Shown here: one piece after another, positions 12,283 to 25,846 of the stretch
How positions within the stretch are numbered: the stretch's first letter is position 1
Layout of the letters: each line of letters starts with the position of its first letter
Assembly (NCBI GenBank): GCA_002270565.1
Contig: NQMI01000081.1
Location: forward strand, 149,930-213,929
Source of the DNA: Stenocarpella maydis
Taxonomy: Eukaryota > Ascomycota > Sordariomycetes > Diaporthales > Diaporthaceae
Length of the DNA: 64,000 nucleotides
Reading direction: 5' to 3'
Program-made: the position numbers and the translations under genes
The notes under the pieces: generated by a model
Told to the model about the DNA's origin: nothing
Database searches by the model: none
What the model saw: the letters and a program-made list of their open reading frames with translations, nothing else

Positions 12283-14576
12283 ATGTCGTTGGACAGCTCT
12301 GACAAGTACGAGGTCCTCGAGAAGATCGGTACGCATTGTCCGCTGCCGCCATAGCAGCACCACACGCCGGGGCATCCAGCCACGTTGACATGGATGCGAT
12401 CTTGCTGACACCGAACCTCGCACACAGGCCATGGCTCCTTTGGGATTATCCGAAAAGTTCGCAGGAAGGAGGACAACATGGTCCTCTGCCGCAAGGAGAT
12501 CAGCTACCTCAAGATGTCACAGAAGGAGAGGGAGCAGCTCCATGCAGAGTTCACCATCCTCTCCTCTCTCCGCCACCCGAACATCGTTGGGTACTACAGC
12601 CGGGAGCACCTCAAGACCACACAGGACCTCCACATCTACATGGAGTACTGCGGAAATGGCGACCTCGGCCGCGTCATCCGGGACCTGCAGACCAAGAGTC
12701 AATACGCAGAGGAGGCATTCGTCTGGAGCATATTCTCACAGCTCGTCACCGCTCTATACCGGTGCCACTACGGCGTCGACCCCCCAGAGGTTGGAAAAGA
12801 TGCCATGGGCCTGGGCCCCTCTGTAAAGCCCAAGACTCCACCGGGTGGCATGACCATTCTGCACCGGGACCTGAAACCAGAGAATAGTGAGTTTCTAAAC
12901 GTCTGGGACACCACCACAGCTCGCTAACATCACCTGTAGTCTTCCTCGGCGAGGACAACTCCGTCAAGCTTGGCGACTTTGGGCTGTCCAAGGTCTTGAC
13001 ATCTCAGCAGTTCGCATCAACCTACGTCGGAACCCCCTTCTACATGTCTCCCGAGATATGTGCTGCTGAGAACTACACACTCAAGTCGGACATCTGGTCA
13101 TTGGGATGCATCATCTACGAGCTCTGCACGAAGGAGCCTCCATTCAACGCCAAGTCACACTACCAGCTGGTCCAGAAGATCAAGGAGGGAAAGGTCGCAC
13201 CCCTTCCAGGTGTATACTCGGCAGAGCTCAGCGCCGTCATCAGGGACTGCCTGAGGGTCAACCCGGACCGGAGGCCAGACACGGCAACACTGCTGAACCT
13301 GCCAGTCGTGCGCCTGATGCGGAAGGAGCGGGAGGTGGTTGATCTGAGCCGCGCACTTCAGAAGCGGGAGGCAGCCCTCGCTAAGAAAGAGGAGTCGGTG
13401 AACCGACGGGCACGCGAAATCGAAAAGAGACTCCTGCGGTTAGACTCTGAGAAGATAACCATGAAGCAGGAGATCGACTCCTCCCTGCGGCGGGAATGGG
13501 AGGCGAGGGCCCGCCTGGAGATCGACCGCCTGGTCAACCTAGAGATTGAGCAGCTCCAGAGCAAGTACGAGGAGGAGGTACAGGCCCGTGTCCAAGTCGA
13601 GCTGCAACAACACAAGAAGATGGTCTCCTTCACAAGCGAGCAGCAGAGGATGGAGCTCAGCTCATCGGCAGCCAAATCCGAGTTTCCTTACTCGTCTATC
13701 GGTGCAAGCAGCAACCAGAGCGGCTTGACTGCGGGAACAGATATGACAGACCTGTCAGAGATGGGCCCGGACACACCAAAAGACGAGCTGAAGAAGGCTG
13801 CAAGAACCCCCTTTGTCCGTGCTGCGACCATGTATGCTGGACCCCTCGGCACGCCAATGGATGTCGACAACCTCTCGCCGTCCCCTTGCGCGATCGCTTC
13901 TCTGTCCCTATCACCCCGGCGCAAGAATTCTGGAAAAGGCCCCTTCATTCACCAACCCAACATTTTTGCGAGTGACGAGTGGCGCAAGGTTCCTGAGATC
14001 CCGGACAACTTCGAAACCGAGTCGGAAGACGAGTCCGACACGACGCCGGCCTCCCCGTCTCCGACCCGGAAGGTGAAGAAGGTCCAGAACCTCTCGAGGC
14101 CAGCATTTCCTCACATGAAGACGGAGCCGTCGGGCAACCTGCTCAAGAACAAGCCGTCCCTTCCAGCACCCGCGAAGACCACCACTGGTCTGCCGCACAT
14201 GGTTTCGAATCAGGAACTGCGCTCCCCCGGAGCCCTCCGCGAGCGAGACTCGCCAAACCGACAGGTCTCCAAGATCCCTTCCTTCGCGAATCTGTCCGCG
14301 GCTGGCAGTAGTGACTCATCCACTAGGGGTGGACTGTCTCGCAAGCAACCCGTGGTCGGCCAGCAGGGCGGTAGCGGTGGTCTCGTCAGCAAGATGGGCA
14401 ATGTCCGTGGCCGCACGCTCGTCGAGCTTTCGCAGGCCCGCGCAGGTGGAAAGGTGCTGCATAGCAACGAGAACCTAAAGCCCGCCCCGGTCTGGGACCC
14501 AGAGACCGTGGATGAAATGCCCAGCCCCTTCCTAATCCGCAGCAAGCACATCCCCAAGAGCATCCCGGGACTGTAA
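12283..14576 (+). CDS. nimA: NIMA-type mitotic serine/threonine kinase
   Basis: Model join(12283..12328,12428..12886,12940..14576), 713 residues, close to Aspergillus nidulans NIMA (about 700). Intron 1 is 99 bp (GTACGC..ACAG); intron 2 is 53 bp (GTGAGT..GTAG, branch GCTAAC). Both junctions fall in the kinase fold and restore its motifs: Gly loop GHGSFG, catalytic Lys38 (CRKE), HRDLKPEN with Asp163, DFG with Asp181, and VGTPFYMSPE ending at Glu207. A Pro/Gly/Lys-rich insert of about 25 residues precedes HRD, as in other fungal NIMA kinases. Kinase domain about 8-295; strongly charged coiled coil about 300-400; then a Ser/Pro/Thr-rich tail with SP/TP sites and PEST-like acidic stretches, matching the cell-cycle-degraded tail of NIMA. 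In A. nidulans the enzyme drives mitotic entry and partial nuclear-pore disassembly. Nothing looks broken. Confidence 0.94.
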
Positions 14577-17500
14577 GGCAACTTATGCCTGTTTCTTTGA
14601 GTTCCGGTGCAGCTGTACAAAGCGGCCATCCCGCCTCCTTGGGCATGTCAACCCATAATCGCCTTTCCTGTCAGAATCTGCGGTGCGCAATCTACGCCGC
14701 CAGCATTCTGCAACAAGACACATACTCCAGTCGCAGCCGCACAAGATCAGCATTTCCGACGGCGAGCGCGAGCACTCTACATTTTCTTTTGTTTCTCCCT
14801 CTCACCAATCAGCATCGCTACGTAAGATTGGATGTCAAGGTAGGGGGGTGAGGTGGCGGGGGAAGGAGGCACCAAACTCAGCCCCCCAGAGTGCTGGCGA
14901 GAACGAAATATATTTCCTTTGTCTACGAGCGTGGAAACAAGACCGACGCTATTTACGCCATGTTTTCCGAACAACGCTTGGGGGGGGGGCGGGGCAGCGC
15001 GGGCCGCGCGGAGTAGCGACAGGATGATATACCCGCCATGTTCATATGCCTGATGTGGGCGTGGTCTGTCTAATTACTTTTCTCTTGCGGCTTTGCGCAT
15101 TCTTTTCACGCAAAAAAAAAGGGGGGCGGGAGCATGTCTGTTGTCGATCGGCGTTAGAGGAGAATGGAGGACATCACAAGCGTCTCCGGTTTTTGGTTTT
15201 TATTCGGGCGTGGGTGTGCTGTCCTAGATTGGATTTCCCATTCAGCTGGATGGACTCAGAGTATGGTCTCTGCCAGGCACGAGAAAGGATGGGCGGTTCA
15301 GGCCAGCTATTGCAGCAAGGCTAATAAGCTGGCTAGTCAGCTCACGATAAGAGAGAGCGGCAGCAGTGCAACTTTGATTTTCAATATTGTCTGTATGTGC
15401 ATATCCATGGTGAATGTGACGAGCCCGGTGATTCGCTCTCTCATGGGTCACGACACCCGGTCTACGCCCTGAACGGGCTATTCATCTCGATAATAGAGAA
15501 TGCAGTGCGGGCCTCGGCGCAATAACAATCATATAGCTTCAAAGGCAGCACGGCCCGAAAAGGGTGGCCAAAGACAAAGTCTGTGCGCCCACATGCAATA
15601 TCGCAAGCCTCAGACAACCAGGGAATTAATTACCCGACCTGAACCTACGTGCCGAGCAGAAAGCCGCGGGCCCCGGCCAGAAGCCTCGTGGCTGGCACTT
15701 CTTTTTCCTTGCCTTCCTTTTTCTCTTTGCATATGTCTCTCCCTCCGCCCCCCCCCTTCCTGTCTGCCCTTCACATCGGTCGATATGCCTCACCGGGAGC
15801 GCGCAGGGCAAGGGGTTGTAGATATATTAAATGTGGCTTGTAATTTATTCCATGTGTTCGGAAAGGACACGACCCAGCGCGCAGCTGCCCACGCCACGCC
15901 ATGGCTCAACGTCCCTACCCAAGCGTTGGGCCTCCTACTTTTCTAGCCGTGTCCTTTTTTCTTCCCCCCCCCCCCGTTGTTTCTTTTCCTCCCTCTACTC
16001 GCCTCTCGGTTGGGCGCCGCGGTTGATAACTTGCTTATTCAGCCTCCCGGGTTTCAATGCCCGGCCCTGCGTTCCGCTAGGGGTCGGCCTATCCCGCCGG
16101 GCTGAAAGCAGGTGTAGGAGATGCCCTCGGCCGTCCGCCTGCCAAGACAACACCGGTGTTTTGTGCCTCGAGGATCCCCTCATAAAGTCCGGTACGGGGA
16201 AGTTTGGAACACGAGCCCGTGGTCTCGTCCCTTGGCTCTTTTCCCTGCGCCGGCGCGCACCTTCGAGACAACCTCTGGGCCTGGCGTCCAATCGGTATTC
16301 CCCTGGGCCGAACCTGATGCCAAAGCAAACGCGCGTGCTGCTGTCCTGCCCCTTATTAGCTAGGACCTTCATCCTTGCACTCTGTGGTATTCCGGCCTCT
16401 GTGCGTCGTCCAAAGCGACCGCGAGGCCCGGACTAGCGCCGCAGGAAGCTTGGACCCGTGCCTACAACGAGGTGCTTCTGGAAAAGCCAGTACGGAGATA
16501 ATGGCTGCGCCCCCCTTCTTACCAAGCTGTTGGATTGGACCACGAGCCATGGACCCTGGAACCCGGTCAGCTAGCTTTGCAGCAGCGCAGGAGCCTTGCC
16601 TGGTGGTCGATCTGCCGCTGCATGTGGGGCTGGCCTCTGGTGTGCCTAGTCTTGGGGGTGGTCGCGACGAGATCGGTACTGGATAGGTAGTCTGTTGCTT
16701 GCTGTGTCTGACTGCATGCCGCCGCCGGGACAAGGAGGACAAATGACTCCCGTACCAGCACCCTCCCTTTAGCGCCGGGCATCCATCCCACGGACTGCCA
16801 GATCACCACTGCCACACCATAGTGCATTCTGCACTACCTACCCATGTGGTCAGTGGGTGACCCAGCTCGCCAGCTGAGCGGAACACGTCGACAAGGCTCC
16901 GGCGCCCGTCTCATCGCCCTTCCTGGTGGTCGCCTTTTTGGTGGGGCCGGCTCAGAAGCACTGCTGTCGGGGTTCCGGGACCCAGGGTGGTGGTGTTGTT
17001 GGCAAAGTGTAATCATTGGCAGGCAGGCAGTCAGCCACTAACATGCTGTCGAGGTGGAATCCATCAAGACCGGCAGTGTTCACCGCCACAGCACGCGGGA
17101 GCAGGCCTTCAAGACCAGAGACACTGTGGTTGGTACGTCTCCGAGGTAGACCATAGTACCCCGGCGGGGCCGTCCCAATCGCCTGCACACCATGTCCACG
17201 CGGTGCTCCGGCGGCTGCAGTGTACCCCGGGAATGACGATCACCAGCGCATATTCAAACAAGCAAACGTGGGCTTGTGCCGGTTGGTGTGCCCGGGACCC
17301 TTCCTGCGGGGACGGCCCCTTCGGTCCAAAAACGGACAATGGGCCGGCGACCAAAGCAATTGTTTCGGGCGGCCAGTTGGCAGACACTCGTCAGGTGCGG
17401 CACAGGAGCTGAAAGGCACGACAAAAAGTCCCAGAGCACCATCGCTTGGGCCACCAAGGCGTCCATGCCCTGCTGCCGCCGTTTACCTCGGTAGCGAGTG

Positions 17501-20500
17501 CTAGCTATTGCCTTGTGTCTCGGACGAAGGCCCAGTAAAGACAACGTGGGAGGGAAGAAGTAAAATGGATACATGCACGGTAGTACGTCAGCAGTACTTT
17601 GGCAGTACCTTGGGTGTGCCGCCGCCGTGGGGGGCGCAGACTCGTTAGGCTGCAAAGATCGTCGGGGCTGGCACGCGATGTAATCCGCACAGTCGGCCAC
17701 GATGATTGTGGAAGGCCTTGCAAACACAGAGCGGGGTGTTTGCTAGCTGTCCCGATCTGGCACAAGGCCCCCGGGCGCACTGCAACTCTCTGGACGAGAA
17801 AAGCACACGAAGAACCTTATTCCAGCAGGACCCTGGCGCTGCATGTTCTGGCGGTCAGTGCTTGAGTCGTAACGTGTGGGGACCTGATCTGCCTGACAGC
17901 CGAGCCGATGTACACGTGTGTTGTACTGTACTTACTTGTATGCAACTAGGCCCATCTCCGAATTCTGCTCGGAAGTGGTCCTGCTGGCTGTGGATATTAG
18001 TTCCTGAGAAATACGGGGGCTTGGGGAACCCACGTTATTGGTCTCTGGTGGTTCATGCTGTGATGATCAACATCGACGATAACGGACGGGCGTGTCCTGA
18101 AAACGGTACAAGAAAAGCAGCGCCTTCGGGCTGTGGAGAGAAATTGCAAGCAATAAAAAGAGCACCATCCTCCTGTGGAACGGGCCTTAGCGGCTGTTAT
18201 CTAGTCCTCACTGAGCAACCAGCGCGTATAAAAGAAGCAGTCCCCCGCTGTCGCTGTCGGATGGTGCTGTCACCATGTAGCTTAGCCACTCGAGCCAATG
18301 CCTGTGAAGATCACCGGCTTCCGCCTTCGATAGCACGAGGTGTTGTATTCGAGTGTGTACACTACAAAAAGACCTGCACTGCATTTTCCCCTTGTCCCGA
18401 GAACTCACCAATGAATTCCCGGGGGGTTGGTTGGTTGATTGGCGGAAGCAAGGTTGGCCACCCTAGTTCACATTGGGCAAATAATAATCCTCCAAATCCC
18501 ATGTGGGGTGCGCAGGGCAGTCAGGAAGCTCCCTGGCCCAAGTCCGCTCGTGGCTCTTGGGCGGGCCGATCTTCATGATAGGGCGGGACGTGCAGGAGCG
18601 GCGGGTTGAGGACATGGCCGCCTTGCCTTCCAAGATACACCATGAGACGTACATACATAACCGGTGGTCAGGTGAGAGTCGAAAAGGGGCTTGGAGCCTG
18701 CTGTAGGTGGTCTCTAACCCCAGTGAGCCGACGGCTTCGTCACTGGCCTCATCCCACACACTGCAGTGCATCCCGCCGGGCGGGAGACCAAGACGGAAGA
18801 TGGGGCGGATGCGCCCCTAACTGCACAGATCTCATGTACTGGCCAAAATCATGACTGCGGGATTTCGGTTTAAACTCGAGCCCGTGGTAACAACACTTGA
18901 TGTCACCCGACATTCTTGGCGGAATGGTGTGGACACTACACTAGTAGCCTTCCCACGATTCCCAGCGATGTTACCACGGGGTTGCCTCGGGGTAGCTCCT
19001 CCACAGAGATGCCGGACAGTTTGAGAGCAAGTATGTGTGGATCGGAAACGATAGAGCACCTGCAGCTTGCCGATAAGACTCGACGAGGCGAACCGATCCA
19101 CTGGGAACGCACTCATGACCTGCTTGATCCGGCCTGCGAGTCGCTGACTGGGCGGGTGCGCTTCCTGCGGTTGAAAATCACAAACCCAGCCACTCATCGA
19201 ACGTGCAGACGCAGCCCTGTACCCACTCAGCGCTGCATTCCCCTCATTGTTCGCTCTCGGGTTGGATGTGTGCAGTTACTGCAGTACATCTGCGACCTCC
19301 GGCCCTGTCAGGCTCGCTGCATTGCAGTTTGCTGGCGGCCTGCTGTGACGACGCAAAAGAGCAGTCAGCTTCAGCCGCTGCTTCATGCCAGGTCCGGGAG
19401 ACACGGTTGGTCATTCTTGAAGGCAGGAGACAGTGCCGAACAACCCCGTCTGCCTCGCGGGTTGTTTTGAGCATGGGTTGTGGGGGCAAGAATACGCAAA
19501 AAAAAAAACAGCCCACGAGAATTCCAGACTCCGAGGCTGGACTGGTGGCCAGGAGCAAGCACAACTTGGTCATGTGCTGTGCGTGAATGGTTCTCATTTG
19601 CTGTTGACACCACCGAGCTTAGATCAAGGCTTCGTGAGGAGCCATGAGCCAGGAGGCATCCATCGTCTCTGACCACGTTAGTAGAAATGCACCCTCGATA
19701 GCCTATCTGAGCGTCGAATGAGACGCTGAGTGCATGACCTTCGGCTCGGGAAGATCCATGTCTGGCATCCGGATGATCTCCCTTGTGGCGCCGTTCGCAC
19801 AGAGGGATACATGCATAATGCATCCTGGTATACCGGCGGTTTCTGCCTGTCACGAGGTCGACATGTGTTTTAGCCACCGTCGCTTGCCGTCTTCGAGCTG
19901 TCAGCCAGGTGAGGGCTCTCGTAAATGGTGAGAACCGAACAGTACAGCAAAGGTGCGCGACGCAGTTCCACTCCCGCACCTTAGTACTGATAGCTTTGAC
20001 ACGTTTAAGCATGTGCGAGGCTAGGAATCAACGAGTTCCCCCCAGCGTGCAGCCTGACAACCGCGCGGGACTTGTACTGCTCTGCCAGTGCTTTCTTCAA
20101 TATGCCGGGTGAAAGACCTGGGGAGGTTTGCGGTGGGAAATAGGTGGCGCTGGATCGTTCCATGGCCTTGCTGGAATCGACCTGTTGCCCGGTGAGACAT
20201 AGGGTACGGGCAGCCCGAAGTGCATCTGAGCTGATAGTACATTCCAACTGGTGCGTGCGTAGCAAGGCAGGCAATGACCGTGTTCGGAAGCGAAGGACGG
20301 CATCCCACTCACAAGGCGGATAGAGACATGCGGGAGACTAGATCGACGACACCCTGAGGCAGGCGCCCTTAGCACCCCATGCTCACGGCCTTCAGCTTCC
20401 TCCCCGGGGATGGTTGCTGACAGTCGCGGGGAACAATGGACTGGGCCAGACGCAGTGTGGCACTCGACGGGATCGAAGTAGTGGCCAGCACCGATTTCAG

Positions 20501-22972
20501 GCACGATTGTACCGCGGCCATGTCGTCAGGAGAGTCTACACGGCAATCCAGGACAGGAAAGCGGCGTAGTACAGTAGTTGTCATGACTCCAAACCAAGCG
20601 CATACGGTGGCTGAGACAGGCTCGAAATGTACTTCAACCCAAGCAGCGTGCTAGCGACGCGCCCATCTCAGACCTGACCCGGTGGTACACGTCCCTACAG
20701 GCAATGCTGTTTCGAAACACGTGTCGTGGCGCCCCTTTGGGAGCGCATCAGAAGCCACCCGAGCAGCTCTGACGCGAAGAGCAGAAAAGTTGTGATCCTC
20801 CCGAATGCGCACAACTACCGTTGCTAGGACTCACCCGCGTCGGCGCGCGACGATAGTCGTCGGCTATGCGTTGTGGCAATCCTAGAGAACTGGTATTTCT
20901 GTAGACCAACGAAGCCAATAGGTAGGCCGAAGGATCAAATCAGGCCACAATGACGGCTAGCTTGGGTAGTCTGGTAGTCCAGGCTCAGGAGGGCTCAGGA
21001 GGCTGCAAACCCGATCTACCAGGCCCTTGGGTTGGAGCGATCGGCAACGGCTCGCAGATCATCGTCAGGGATTCAGATGTCAGCCAGTACGGACGGCCGT
21101 ATGTGATCGTCAAATCGGGCGGCCCATTGGCCTCCAGTCGCCAATATAGTCCAACGTTGGACTGCGCTTTCAGTTGCTCAATATGCCCCAAGCCGTTGCA
21201 AATAAACACAGTGTATGACCAGATAGATCATGGGTAGCCGGTACGCAACCGCAGACTCGGTCCGCAGCTGCAAGGAGAGCAGATCGTCAGCAGGGGCTCC
21301 CTGCCGCGTCGCCAAAAAGCCGGAGACCCGCTCGACAAGCTTCCAGGGCTCAGCGAAACCACCGGGACTGTGCACCGATCCGATTTGATCGAGGGGGGAC
21401 CAGTTTCAACTGCTGGAACACTTTGGCCCGCGCTACTACGTCACCATCCGTTGGGAGCCAGTGCCAAAGGTTCCGTGAAGCATTTCGTCGAGCGATGCCG
21501 CGCAATACCGCAACCGCTGGGGCCAGAGGAGATGCCGACGGCCTACCAAGGAGCGATTGACGGTGCGCAGTCGGGCAGTCGGGTCAGGCACGATGTTGCA
21601 ATGCCAATAAATCCGCAGCGCGCCAGGGCGCTATTGTGTTTTTTTTTTGGAGGGGGGGGGGGGGTTGGTAGTAGGACAGTTACAGCCGTTGAAGACTGTA
21701 TCGTTGTGAGATTAATCGAGGGGCTGGGGGGCCCTGGAGGAACTTAAAAGGCCCCAGCCGACACGTGCCCGGGAATCCCGGGAGAGGAGCTTGCGGAGAA
21801 GCGCAGGAATTCTGGAAGCTCACAGTCAACGCGCCGGTCTCTTTGATTAGCAGTGAACGGCAGCGCAGGGCGATGTTCCTGGAGGAATTGACCACTAGCC
21901 TGCCTTTATTACCTCTTCCCCTGGTCCTTCAAGGTTGATCCCTTTTCCCTGAGCAGGCTCAGACGTCGTGGTGTTGATGTTATTTTCTTTTTTCTTTTTT
22001 TCTTTTTTCTTCTGACGGTGATTTCGACGTGCGATGCTGTCGATGTCAAGTCAAAGAACATTCGTTTCGGCTGCGTCAAATTTCCAGGGTTCGTTGCGCG
22101 ATGATTCGAGGCAAGGCGCGCAGCTGAGAATGGTCTCGTCAACCCAGCTGCCCAGCTGCCCAAAAGGGTAAGGCCATGGTGGGGGGGGGCCCATCCAAAT
22201 CTCTAGAGTGGCCATGCCGTGTTGGGAATGATCGGCGGGTGGCCCATCATCATTTGCCTTGCAGCAAATGCGACCCTAGCCAGCCTCGTGGCTCTCGCTG
22301 GCGGGGCCATGTTAATCTTGAATCTCGGAGAAGTGGGAGAAGCCATAATGACCGGCCCCTCCTGTCAATCTCGACCAGCGGCACCACCGCTGAAGTATGT
22401 GAAAGGGTGTAGCATCGGCCTCAACTGCAATTCCAAACCTGGGCGAGGGGGTTTGGGACACATGAGCGGTAGCCCACGCCATCGAAGCTGGGCACGGGAT
22501 GGGCCATCCCAGTCATGGATCGTATTGTCGGCTCGTCTGAAAAACAAGAAGGAACAAAGAATCTAGACAGCCGCATCTCGCGGGGAAGGATGGATGAGGC
22601 GACCCACAAGGTAGTGTATGTAGTGCAGTGTAATTGGGACAAGGAGGCCTGGGGTGGTGGAAAATGAGATGGCGTGGTGACTGCATCGCTGACAGCAAGG
22701 CTGAAAACGTGCGTCTCGGCAGAGGAAGGATGGATGGGATGATGGCTGGTGCAAGGAGCCAATGGACGACGACGGAAGATTGGAAGCTGGAGCAGTGATC
22801 GACAAGTTCCGAAGACGCAGGGAGGGCTGTTGGGCTGGGCCGTCTAATTTCCGTAACAGACTAGGCCTCAGGACTGCAATGCATGGTGCCAAGGCCAGGC
22901 CTCAGGGCCTGTCACAGCAGAGGGTCTGTGTGTGAGCCTTGGGCTCGAAGTCGACCTTAGCTAAGTGCCCAG

Positions 22973-22988
22973 TACTCCGTACTCCGTA
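22973..22988. repeat. Overlapping TACTCCGTA nonamers
   Basis: Two overlapping copies of TACTCCGTA (22973-22981 and 22980-22988) immediately precede a TATAG/CATA-rich tract. Further copies lie at 57310-57318 (reverse orientation) and 57551-57559. Confidence 0.8.
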
Positions 22989-23010
22989 CATAGTATAGTA
23001 TAGCATGGTA

Positions 23011-23049
23011 TACATACATACATACATACATATATACATACATACATAC
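23011..23049. repeat. (CATA)n microsatellite
   Basis: About nine imperfect copies of the tetramer CATA, interrupted once by TATATA. Confidence 0.9.
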
Positions 23050-23877
23050 TAGGCACCCTGCCCGCCTGCACTTGAGCCGCACGAGGCCGGAAACAGCTGC
23101 TTCCGCGCAGCACGACGGCCCTGCCAAGGGCGACAGCCGTAGCCCTTCCGGGCCGCAAAACCATCGAGGGTGGTGACGACGCAGGCAGTTTTTGGCGCCA
23201 ACGGCTGTTGCTCCTCGCGCCGCATGACTGATGCCTTAGTCAACACGACGAGGTGTGAAGCCACGCCCAGCCCCGGCGCGGCTTCACACGGCTGTCTTGT
23301 CTTGCCCAGCGAGAGGCTAAACCGGCCATCATCGGCCAGGATGCGTACGAGACAGAGACAGACAGGCAGAGAACAAGGTCACCGACCCTGCAGACGGAAG
23401 CCGCGAGAGCATCACACGGCAGCCTGCGCGTTGCTATGCCCTCGGCGGGCGGATGGGCCGCAGCCAAGTCCAATCACATCCGTCTTGCTCGATTCAATAG
23501 TGGCCCCCGCAAGCCGCCGACATGCATGTCTGCAGCTTGCGCAAGGATGCGTTATATGTGCATCCCGATATAGGGCTGCCCGAACCCAATGCTGCTGGAT
23601 AACCCACATTCCGGGCCACGGCAGAGACTCACTGTGTGAGACTCCTGTGACTCCCCTCTGGCAGTTCTGGTTGGGACAAGAGACTAGCAACCTCGAGTGG
23701 CCACGGCACTAGTCGGGGAATTCACGCCGTGATCTCCGCGATCCTACCGAACCGAGTCGATCTCGGGCGCCCAATTGAAGCAGATCATATGGGGCAAAGG
23801 TAGTTGAGGACGGCACATAGGGCACCGAGTAGCATCGTGGCGTACACTAGAGTGCGGTGGTACGTAGGTGGGGTGGT

Positions 23878-23896
23878 CATCATCATCATCATCATC
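23878..23896. repeat. (CAT)n microsatellite
   Basis: Six tandem CAT triplets in non-coding sequence. Confidence 0.85.
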
Positions 23897-24519
23897 TCTG
23901 GTTGCGGTTCTTTGTCTCATTGGAAACAAAATGGTCCTGCTTTCTGTCGGTACTGCCGTCTAGACACCATGTTGGCTGCGCTATGTACGTACGATGGCAC
24001 ATGTTGTCGGCGGCGGCGGGAAACTCTGAGTTTGCAGCGAGCGGGGGGTGGGGCGTGCTTCGTTTTTCCCCCGGGCCCTGCAAGGTTCGCACGGCTCATG
24101 ATGACGCCGATTTCCCGTTTCGAAGGTATCAGACTCCCCGCGCAGGAACCTTATACTCCCACACCGCACACCGAAAATCGTGACCGTCGCGACAATAGGA
24201 CCAGGCACGACGCACAAGGCATGAGGCATGAGGCACGTACCGGATGGATGAGAGGCACGGCCTTGGAGGAGCCGGCTGCCCAAACCGTACAGCCGTCACC
24301 TCTGTGATGCCAATGTCTTGGCTACGCAGCGACGCATTGGAAACTGGAAACTTCACTCGTGTGCCTGCACTGGTGCCTGATGTCCTCGTCCGCGTGCCTG
24401 GTGTCATGTCCATGTACCAGTTCAACCTCACATGCATGCATTTCCATTTACGGGTTCGTCGTGTGTGTGCCATGTCAGCCGAAGTCAATGGCTCTGCCGT
24501 CAGGTCCCAAGTCCACGAT

Positions 24520-24580
24520 GGGATGGCATGGGATGGCATGGGATGGCGTGAGGCTTCGGATGGCGCGAGGCTTCGGGTGG
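24520..24580. repeat. Short direct repeats GGATGGCATG and GGATGGCGNGAGGCTTC
   Basis: Two to three tandem copies of the decamer GGATGGCATG run directly into two copies of a 17-mer that starts with the same GGATGGC. It reads as a local slippage or duplication product. Confidence 0.75.
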
Positions 24581-25804
24581 ATGCATTGTGCAGCGATGCC
24601 AGTATCAACTCAACTTGGGCAAGTCAGCATCAGATGAAAGAAGACGTCAAGGTCGATCATCCAGCAGCAATTAAGCCTCACAGCCCACGCGCGCCTCGTC
24701 GTCCTCAGACCTTGCCCGTCCCAGAAATGACCATGCCAACCTCCAGCCTGGGGAACGGAAGCCTCGGAACACAAGGCCAATCTTATGCCTTTTTCCCGCT
24801 CCATAAGCCACCCGCAGGCGACTCGTCGACAAGATACACCCTGCACCACCCCCCTGCCGCCCACGATGGCCTCTTCGTTTCCTCCTCGTCGATCGCGGGG
24901 CCCCAATTAAAGCATATTCGACCCGTGTTAAGGGGCAATAGAAGGGCAGCCCCCCATAGCACCAGCCGGGGCGTTAGTGTACACTACTGGCCTGAACCTT
25001 CTTGCTGCTCTCCCTCTGCCGGCCGGTGTTTCCCAAGTCTCGAGACCCTCCCGGGCGTTTCTCGAGGAGAAAACATTAGCCTGGGTGGAGAGTGTTTGAG
25101 AATTGGAGGGCCGCGTCTCATCACTACCCCCATGCGGGTCACCACCTACATACGATAGTACGGAGATCAGAGCCTCAGCCAAGTTTTGACCCATGTGGCA
25201 AGCAGTAAACCAGCCGCCTGTCCCTCGCCTGGGACGCATCGTCAGGTCACGAGCCCTGCTGCTGCACCACCATGCACAGGGGACGGATGAGATGGGGCCA
25301 TGGCTGCTGCAGTGTCTACGGTATGAGCGGCATGCCACCGGCGCAAGAGCCATTCTCCTCCTGCAGGTGGTCCAGTAACGTTGATGGCCGCTCCAGGCCG
25401 CTGGTGGCTCAATCATCATGAATTTCGCGCGGGAACGAGGCGCCCCCCCACTGGCCGTGGAGGCGGCTCGTGGTTCTCTCGTCATCGGCAGCAAGCATGC
25501 AGCACGTCCGCAACTCAGCATTCGGCCGCGCGTTTGCACAGCGTTGTTTGCGGGCCAGGACAATCTTTTGTCGATCTGTCGCTCCCACCAGCAACAGATC
25601 CGACAATCCGTAAACCAAGCAGAGATCATGCCATCGAGCGCCCCCCCCCCCTCCCGCACCCAGCCCAGGGACAAAACAAAAAGCCTATAGGAGCTGCTGG
25701 ATGGCCGGCTGTGGCCGGAGGGGCGGGCTGGCGAGACCAAGTCACCAGGCAGAGACAGGGCTGAATTTCTGGAACGGCGACAGCGGTCATCCGAACACTG
25801 CTGG

Positions 25805-25806
<2 letters not shown>

Positions 25807-25845
<39 letters not shown>
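25807..25845. repeat. (GT)n microsatellite, about 19 units
   Basis: A pure GT dinucleotide run of 39 bases in the desert upstream of mtfA. Such runs can form Z-DNA and vary in length. Confidence 0.95.

Positions 25846-25846
<1 letters not shown>

Noticed and set aside
17706..18578. A 290-codon plus frame
   Set aside because: No recognisable domain, many Cys/Trp/Gly as in frame-shifted GC-rich DNA, no conserved neighbours.
24244..25158. A 304-codon plus frame in the desert upstream of mtfA
   Set aside because: Cys/Pro/Arg/His-rich, includes translated short tandem repeats, has no splice-linked partner or domain; typical of random GC-rich sequence.
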